A DNA stretch of 64,000 nt from Mesorhizobium sp. PAMC28654. Its GTDB lineage: Bacteria; Pseudomonadota; Alphaproteobacteria; Rhizobiales; Rhizobiaceae. Where the stretch lies: the NCBI RefSeq assembly GCF_020616515.1, contig NZ_CP085135.1:3658001-3722000 (forward strand), read 5' to 3'. The position numbers were made by a program, and so were the translations under genes. This document shows, piece by piece, positions 59,781-64,000 of the stretch. Under the pieces are notes generated by a model, which worked only from the letters and a program-made list of their open reading frames with translations, was not told the origin of the DNA and made no database searches. Position 1 is the first letter of the stretch; every line of letters begins with the position of its first letter.

Positions 59781-60554
59781 TCACAATCCGCCGGCGAAGT
59801 CACCTACGAGGCTGATCACCTCGTCCAGCTGCTCCATATGCGGGAAATGGCCGGCCTCTGCGATCCGTTCAAAGCGAGCGCCGGCAATGCTGTCGGCGTA
59901 GCGCCGGCCATAGTCGACATCCACGATCCCATCGCTTTCGCCCCATGCGACGAGGGCTGGGACAGGCATCCGCGCCAGCCGCGACCTCAGCGTCGGCTCG
60001 TACATGAAGTGTTCTCCGGACTAGAGCCGCAAGGTCTTCTGATTTTCCGCCATCGCGGCGGCGGCGTCCGGACCCGATGGGGCAATCGCATAGCGTTGCG
60101 GGTCGTGGAAGGCGAGGACGGAGCGTTCCGCCGGCGGGAGCTTGGTCGGATCAATGATCGGCCGCGCCGCCGGGTCTGGATCGATCCCGACCGCGTTGAG
60201 GAGGATCAATCCGGCGATACGGGGCGAATTGCGAAGCGCCATTTCGGCCGCGACCCAGCCGCCGGCCGAATTGCCGACAACAACTACATCCGTCAGGTCC
60301 AGCCGCTCGATCAGGGCAAGGTAGGCGAGCGCCAGATCGGCGATGCCGGCAAATTCTTGCGGGCGCGGTTCGCCATCAAAACCTGGATGTGTCGGCAGGA
60401 TCGTGCGCCCATTTTTCGCAAGCGCCTGCGCAAGGCCCGACATCGAGCCTGCTCCCGCGCCACCATGCAGGACCAGGAACGCCCGGCCTCGCCCCTGATC
60501 TGAAAAGGCAACCGGAACGGTTCCGGCAAACAGGCTCACTTGCTGCTTGGGCAT
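59781..60554 (-). pseudogene. Alpha/beta hydrolase, interrupted by an in-frame TAG
   Basis: A start at 60554 (MPKQQVSLFAGTVPVAF) opens a 257-codon hydrolase. The nucleophile elbow is GNSAGGW, the acid is Asp in GESDGIVD and the base is His in EAGHFPHME. A TAG at 60021-60023 (codon 178) stands where Tyr is expected in LRLYSGEHF, with the same frame continuing to 59781. The truncated protein keeps Ser but loses Asp and His, so it should be inactive. It is divergent from a MarR regulator with a shared operator. The substrate is unknown. Confidence 0.82.
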
Positions 60555-60576
60555 CGCACGATCTCCCGCGGATTGA

Positions 60577-60619
60577 TTGACATGATCAATATGTTTATAT
60601 AAACTTGTTGATATGTCAA
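60577..60619. promoter_or_regulatory. Extended palindromic operator, MarR/hydrolase intergenic region
   Basis: TTGACATGATCAA at the left and TTGATATGTCAA at the right are near-complementary around the perfect dodecamer GTTTATATAAAC (60593-60604). Together they form a palindrome of about 43 bp filling the 58-bp gap between the divergent genes. A regulator bound here would cover both promoters. Confidence 0.7.
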
Positions 60620-61065
60620 GCTCGCCTGAAATGCTCACCCTTTCGATAAAGAAGCTCCAGCACCGCCACCATCGGGCGCTCGATACGGCGCTGTCGGAAT
60701 TGGGCGTCAGCCTCGTGCAGTGGAATGCGCTGCGTGAGATCGGCCGGAACCCCGGCGCGACGATGCACAATCTGGCGGCGCTGACCTTCAATTCGGATCA
60801 GGCCTTCGGCACGCTCACGACGCGGCTGATCCGCCAGGGCTGGATCGAGCGCCAAATCGGCCCGGGTCGCGCCAACGCGCATCGCCTCACGGCTGAAGGA
60901 GAGGCGATGTTGCAGCGCGGGCATGAACGCGTTGTCAACATTTTCGCCAGGGCGGTCGCCCCGCTTGATGAAACGGAGCGGGATATGCTGATGCGGCTGC
61001 TCAACAAATTGCTGGAGCATGGCCTGGACGATTCTTCCAACGATTCGCTGGAACGCGGAAACTGA
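60613..61065 (+). CDS. MarR family transcriptional regulator
   Basis: This 150-aa winged-helix protein has VQWNALREIGRNPGATMHNLAALTFNSDQAFGTLTTRLIRQGWIER spanning the recognition helix. It is divergent from the hydrolase gene, with a long palindrome between them, so it is probably an autoregulated repressor of the hydrolase. The ATG lies within the right arm of the palindrome, with no strong ribosome-binding site ahead, so the message may be nearly leaderless. Ligand unknown. Confidence 0.88.
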   Translation: MSSSPEMLTLSIKKLQHRHHRALDTALSELGVSLVQWNALREIGRNPGATMHNLAALTFNSDQAFGTLTTRLIRQGWIERQIGPGRANAHRLTAEGEAMLQRGHERVVNIFARAVAPLDETERDMLMRLLNKLLEHGLDDSSNDSLERGN

Positions 61066-61153
61066 CCGTGGCGGCAGCCGCCAGCTTGAGCAAGACGCTG
61101 CTTCCGGTTCATATCGCCACCGGCCCGCGTTGCGCGGGCCGGCGGAGGATTTC

Positions 61154-61780
61154 ATGTACAAGCTCTACACACGTCCCGGCAGCGGCGGCTTCGTCGTCGA
61201 GGCGGCACTCGCCTTGGCGGGAGCATCATTCGACCAGATCGATGTTCCCAAGACCGACCAGCCCGACCAGGCCTTCCTGGCCATCAGCCCGCTGAACCAG
61301 GTGCCCGTCCTGACCTTGCCGGACGGCCGCTCCATGACCGAATCGGCGGCGATCTGCATCCTGCTCGCCGAGCGCCATCCGCAGGCCAATCTGGCGCCCG
61401 CCATCGACGCCCCTGCCCGCGTCGACTTCCTGCGCTGGATGACGTTCATGTCATCGGTTCTCTACCCCGCCGTCCTGCGTTTCTACTATGCACCACGCTA
61501 TACGGCCGACGCCGACGGCACGAAAGCGGTCAAGCAGGCCGCCGTCGCCGAGATGGATCGCGGTTTCGCCGTTGTCGATGCTGCGTTGCAGGGCCGTGAC
61601 TGGCTGGTCGGTGACCAGCTGTCGCTGGCCGACATCTATCTGGTGATGCTGGTCGCCTGGCATCCAGAGGTCGACAGGGCACGATCGGCCTGGCCGAACA
61701 TCGAGCGCTTATGGGCCGGGCTGCGCGAGCATCCGCTGCTGAAGAAGCTCAATACATCGCACGAGATGTGGCCGGCCTGA
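61154..61780 (+). CDS. Glutathione S-transferase family protein
   Basis: This 208-aa protein has a thioredoxin-like N-terminal domain ([52 protein letters not shown], the latter being the glutathione-binding cis-Pro and ES motif) and a helical C-terminal domain (LVGDQLSLADIYLVMLVAW). GGAGG before the ATG fixes the start. It may form one transcript with the MarR gene 88 bp upstream. Detoxification is the general role, and the substrate is not known. Confidence 0.9.
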   Translation: MYKLYTRPGSGGFVVEAALALAGASFDQIDVPKTDQPDQAFLAISPLNQVPVLTLPDGRSMTESAAICILLAERHPQANLAPAIDAPARVDFLRWMTFMSSVLYPAVLRFYYAPRYTADADGTKAVKQAAVAEMDRGFAVVDAALQGRDWLVGDQLSLADIYLVMLVAWHPEVDRARSAWPNIERLWAGLREHPLLKKLNTSHEMWPA

Positions 61781-61816
61781 ACGAGGCGCGGACGGCAGAG
61801 CACGTCCGCCGACACC

Positions 61817-63064
61817 TCAATTTCTGAGGGCTGCCCGTTTTCCTTGCAGGAACCGACGCACCGCCGGGTCGCGTTCAAGGCCGATCGCCCGATCATAGGC
61901 TTCGGTCGCCTCGGGGACATTGCCAAGCCTGGCCAAAAGCCCGGCTCGCGCCGCCCAGTAGGGCTGATATTCATCAAGCCGCTTGTCGTCGCCCAGCACG
62001 TAGAGCGCCGCCAGTCCCGCCACCGCGCCCTCGGTCTCCGCGATCGCCACCGCGCGGTTGATCGCCACCACCGGCGACCCCACGATCGAAAGCAGCGCGT
62101 CGTAGAGCTCGCGGATCGCCACCCAGTCGGTGCGGCCGGTCAGCCGTCGTGCCGCATGGGCCGACTGAACCGCCGCCTCGAGTTGATAACGGCCGATAAG
62201 CTCCATCGTTGCCGCGTGCCTGAGCAGGGATTCCGCCTCGTCGATCAAGGCGCCGTCCCACAGTGCAAGATCCTGGTCGGCCAGCGGCACGTAATCACCT
62301 GCCGCATTGCGCCGTGCCGGCCGCCGCGCCTCGGCAAACAGCATCAGGGCCAGCAGGCCGAGCGCCTCCGGCTCATCGGGCATCAACGAGGCAACGAGAC
62401 GGCCGAGCCAGATGCCTTCGGTGGCCAGGTTGCGGCGCTGCGTTTCGGTGACTGCCGGATCGGACCAGCCTTCGGCGAAGGCCGCGTAGATCGCCTCCAG
62501 CACCGTGTCCAGCCGCTCGCCGAGTTCGGCTTGCTCGGGTATCCTGAATGGAATGCCGATCTCGTGGATGCGGGCCTTGGCGCGCACCAGGCGCTGGCTC
62601 ATCGCCGCCGGTGAAACCAGAAAGGCGGAGGCGATCGTCGCCGCATCGAAGCCCAGGATGGTCTGCAGGATCAGTGGCGCGCGAATGCTCGCCTCGATCG
62701 CCGGATGGGCGCAGGCAAACATCAGCCTGAGACGTTCGTCCGGAAGATCTTCGTCGACCATGCGCGCCTCCATCTCCTCGGCGATCAGCCTCAGATGATC
62801 GCGGCTTGCCTCCCTGGTCAGCCGCCGCCTGACGGCATCGACGCTGCGCCGCCGCGCCACCGCCAGCAGCCAGGCCTCCGGCCTGTCGGGCACGCCGGTG
62901 CGCGGCCAGTGTTCGAGCGCCGCGGCAAAGGCATCGGCCAGCGCGTCCTCGGCGCCGGCCACGTCGCGGGACCTTGCGGCGAGATAGGCGATCAGCTTGC
63001 CGTAGCTTTGCCGGGCGGCTGCCTCCGCCGCCGCCCGCGCCAAATCTGGGCTGATGGCTGTCAC
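61817..63064 (-). CDS. ECF RNA polymerase sigma factor, ECF42-like, with long C-terminal extension
   Basis: This 415-aa protein has sigma regions 2 and 4 (ARSRDVAGAEDALADAFAAALEHWP, then AFLVSPAAMSQRLVRAKARI) and a C-terminal extension of about 220 residues (DUF6596, then TPR-like helices including GNVPEATEAYDRAIGL). ECF42 factors share this layout, lack an anti-sigma factor and sit beside DGPF/YCII genes, as here. The GTG start overlaps the YCII stop (GTGA). The extension is probably the sensing or control part. Confidence 0.88.
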   Translation of the reverse strand: MTAISPDLARAAAEAAARQSYGKLIAYLAARSRDVAGAEDALADAFAAALEHWPRTGVPDRPEAWLLAVARRRSVDAVRRRLTREASRDHLRLIAEEMEARMVDEDLPDERLRLMFACAHPAIEASIRAPLILQTILGFDAATIASAFLVSPAAMSQRLVRAKARIHEIGIPFRIPEQAELGERLDTVLEAIYAAFAEGWSDPAVTETQRRNLATEGIWLGRLVASLMPDEPEALGLLALMLFAEARRPARRNAAGDYVPLADQDLALWDGALIDEAESLLRHAATMELIGRYQLEAAVQSAHAARRLTGRTDWVAIRELYDALLSIVGSPVVAINRAVAIAETEGAVAGLAALYVLGDDKRLDEYQPYWAARAGLLARLGNVPEATEAYDRAIGLERDPAVRRFLQGKRAALRN

Positions 63065-63435
63065 GCAGCGTATTCTGTCATGTATTCCGCCATCGGCCAT
63101 ACCGGCCGCACCTCCATGGTGCCGGTGCCGGCGCCGGGGCAGCGCGCCGCCCAGGAAATGGCCGCGTCCATGTCGGGCACTTCGATCATGTAGTAGCCAC
63201 CGAGCTGCTCCTTGGTGTCGGCATAGGGGCCGTCGATCACGTTGGTCTTGCCGCCGGCCACCCGCACCGAGGTTGCCGTCGACGTGAACCTCAATCGCTC
63301 GCCAGCAACAAACACGCCGGCCTTCTTCATCGCCTCGGTGTAGGCGCCATAGGCGGCGCTCATCTGGATGGCCGCCTCCTTGGGCGCGGCTGCCATCCCG
63401 GCCTCGTTGTTGTAGATAAGAAGCAGATACTGCAT
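63061..63435 (-). CDS. YCII/DGPF domain protein
   Basis: This 124-aa ferredoxin-like-fold protein has the motif VIDGPYADTKEQLGGYYMIE, the DGPF hallmark. It is fused by overlapping codons to the ECF42-like sigma gene, the typical arrangement. GGGAG lies 6 nt before the ATG at 63435; an ATG at 63441 is too close to it. The function of DGPF proteins is not established. They are regular targets of the linked sigma factor. Confidence 0.88.
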   Translation of the reverse strand: MQYLLLIYNNEAGMAAAPKEAAIQMSAAYGAYTEAMKKAGVFVAGERLRFTSTATSVRVAGGKTNVIDGPYADTKEQLGGYYMIEVPDMDAAISWAARCPGAGTGTMEVRPVWPMAEYMTEYAA

Positions 63436-63483
63436 GGTCATCTCCCGTGGTTACAGGGCCGCATCGTTGCGGGCCGAACGTAT

Positions 63484-63510
63484 GTCGCGCGACCGTGGAC
63501 GATTTCGACA
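63484..63510 (-). promoter_or_regulatory. Candidate ECF42-type promoter of the YCII-sigma operon
   Basis: Read on the minus strand, TGTCGA (63510-63505) and CGAC (63487-63484) are separated by 17 bp and lie 49 bp upstream of the YCII start. TGTCGA and CGA-type elements are the reported ECF42 -35 and -10 signals, so the operon probably activates itself. Confidence 0.6.
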
Positions 63511-63590
63511 GGGTTCGGAAAAATCTTCGCCCTCTGCCACGCGTTGCGCAAGACGCACCGTGCCGGCGCCAGCCTCTATCTATTGATTGA

Positions 63591-63656
63591 GCATGATCTC
63601 TGGACAAACGGGACCGTTTGTCCGAGGAAACCGGTTCCCATTTTTCGGGATCATGC
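63591..63656. repeat. Palindromic REP-like element, copy 3
   Basis: GCATGATC (63591-63598) and GATCATGC (63649-63656) form the ends. Inside are a perfect GGACAAACGG-GA-CCGTTTGTCC hairpin (63602-63623) and the core ACCGGTTCCCATTTTTCGG. It ends one base before the DCC-family stop codon, so it may double as a terminator. Confidence 0.7.
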
Positions 63657-63657
63657 C

Positions 63658-64000
63658 CTAACCAATCAAACGCGCCCTCAGCTCGGCGGACGGGATCTCG
63701 CAGCTGTCCTTACGGCCGAACAGGGCGTAGCGATTCCCAGCGACACGTTCATAGAGCCAGTTGCGAAGCGGGCGCGGCAGGAGGAGCAACAGCCTTGCCG
63801 CCCGCCACGGCCAGCCGAGTTCGGACATCACCGCGACGAGACTTTCCAGGCGCATGAAGGCGGCACCGTCGATGATGACGAGATTGGTCTCGTAGCTATC
63901 CGTCCGCAGCCCATGCTGACGAAACAGTGCCTCGCCGAATGGCGATTGCGCGGTGGCGAAACGGAAGCGGTCTTGCCGATCGAGCCTGACCACCATGCGC
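63658..64000 (-). CDS. DCC-family (DUF393) thiol-disulfide oxidoreductase-like protein (partial, runs off right edge)
   Basis: The visible 113 C-terminal residues include RFRFATAQSPFGEALFRQHGL, TNLVIIDGAAFMRLESLVAVMSELGWPWR and RPLRNWLYERVAGNRYALFGRKDSCEIPS, matching DCC-family proteins. The N-terminal DxxCxxC motif lies beyond the window. An internal ATG at 63996 is unlikely to be the true start. Function is poorly known; a redox role is presumed from the family. Confidence 0.75.
   Translation of the reverse strand, partial: RMVVRLDRQDRFRFATAQSPFGEALFRQHGLRTDSYETNLVIIDGAAFMRLESLVAVMSELGWPWRAARLLLLLPRPLRNWLYERVAGNRYALFGRKDSCEIPSAELRARLIG

Overview
The window looks like one stretch of a rhizobial chromosome (Alphaproteobacteria, Hyphomicrobiales). 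Mesorhizobium or a close relative is my inference from the high GC content, the protein families, the dense runs of genes overlapping by ATGA/GTGA, and GC-rich palindromic repeats of a kind familiar from Mesorhizobium. I found no rRNA or tRNA gene, no CRISPR array, no prophage and no plasmid replication module. One insertion sequence is present.

Layout. 0-5.5 kb: edge of a ribbon-helix-helix antitoxin gene with a palindromic operator, def, rmuC, a GFA-type Zn protein, a cation-efflux protein, a transglutaminase-like protein, a Lys-rich microprotein, then a guanidine-II (mini-ykkC) riboswitch in front of an SMR guanidinium exporter (gdx). 5.6-11.6 kb: DUF6481 protein, two LLM flavin oxidoreductases, AI-2E family transporter, arylamine N-acetyltransferase, inositol-monophosphatase family protein. 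11.6-16.7 kb: LacI-type regulator divergent from a sugar ABC operon, with two matching operators. 16.7-24.9 kb: a six-gene overlapping operon (FAD subunit, fused 2Fe-2S/Mo hydroxylase, 6-hydroxynicotinate reductase, UPF0280, DUF1185, MarR) divergent from nicotinamidase pncA. With pncB at 33 kb this points to nicotinate or related N-heterocycle metabolism. 24.9-34.1 kb: NhaD-type antiporter, a branched-chain-type ABC operon, a membrane protein and pncB. 34.3-39.8 kb: LysR regulator, ureohydrolase (agmatinase family), a polar amino-acid ABC importer without its ATPase, then an IS481-family element. 39.9-49.4 kb: dienelactone-hydrolase-like protein, MATE transporter and a putative extracellular polysaccharide locus (two-domain deacetylase/DUF3131 protein, processive GT2, NDP-sugar SDR, and a divergent nucleotide-sugar dehydrogenase). 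49.5-56.4 kb: housekeeping block yraN, rsmI, two microproteins, LMW phosphatase, hemW, rdgB, VOC protein, rph and hrcA. 56.5-64 kb: sorbosone-type dehydrogenase, LysE exporter, cysK, MarR/hydrolase pair, GST, and an ECF42-like sigma factor with its DGPF/YCII partner and a candidate autoregulated promoter. The window ends inside a DCC-family gene.

Six reading frames are broken: frameshifts in the Mo hydroxylase, nucleotide-sugar dehydrogenase, yraN and lysE, and in-frame stops in the IS transposase and an alpha/beta hydrolase. Sequence alone cannot separate real decay from base-calling errors. The most interesting items are the guanidine riboswitch with gdx, the candidate reductive nicotinate operon next to pncA, the palindromic repeat read in frame through the linker of its Mo hydroxylase, and the unassigned polysaccharide operon.
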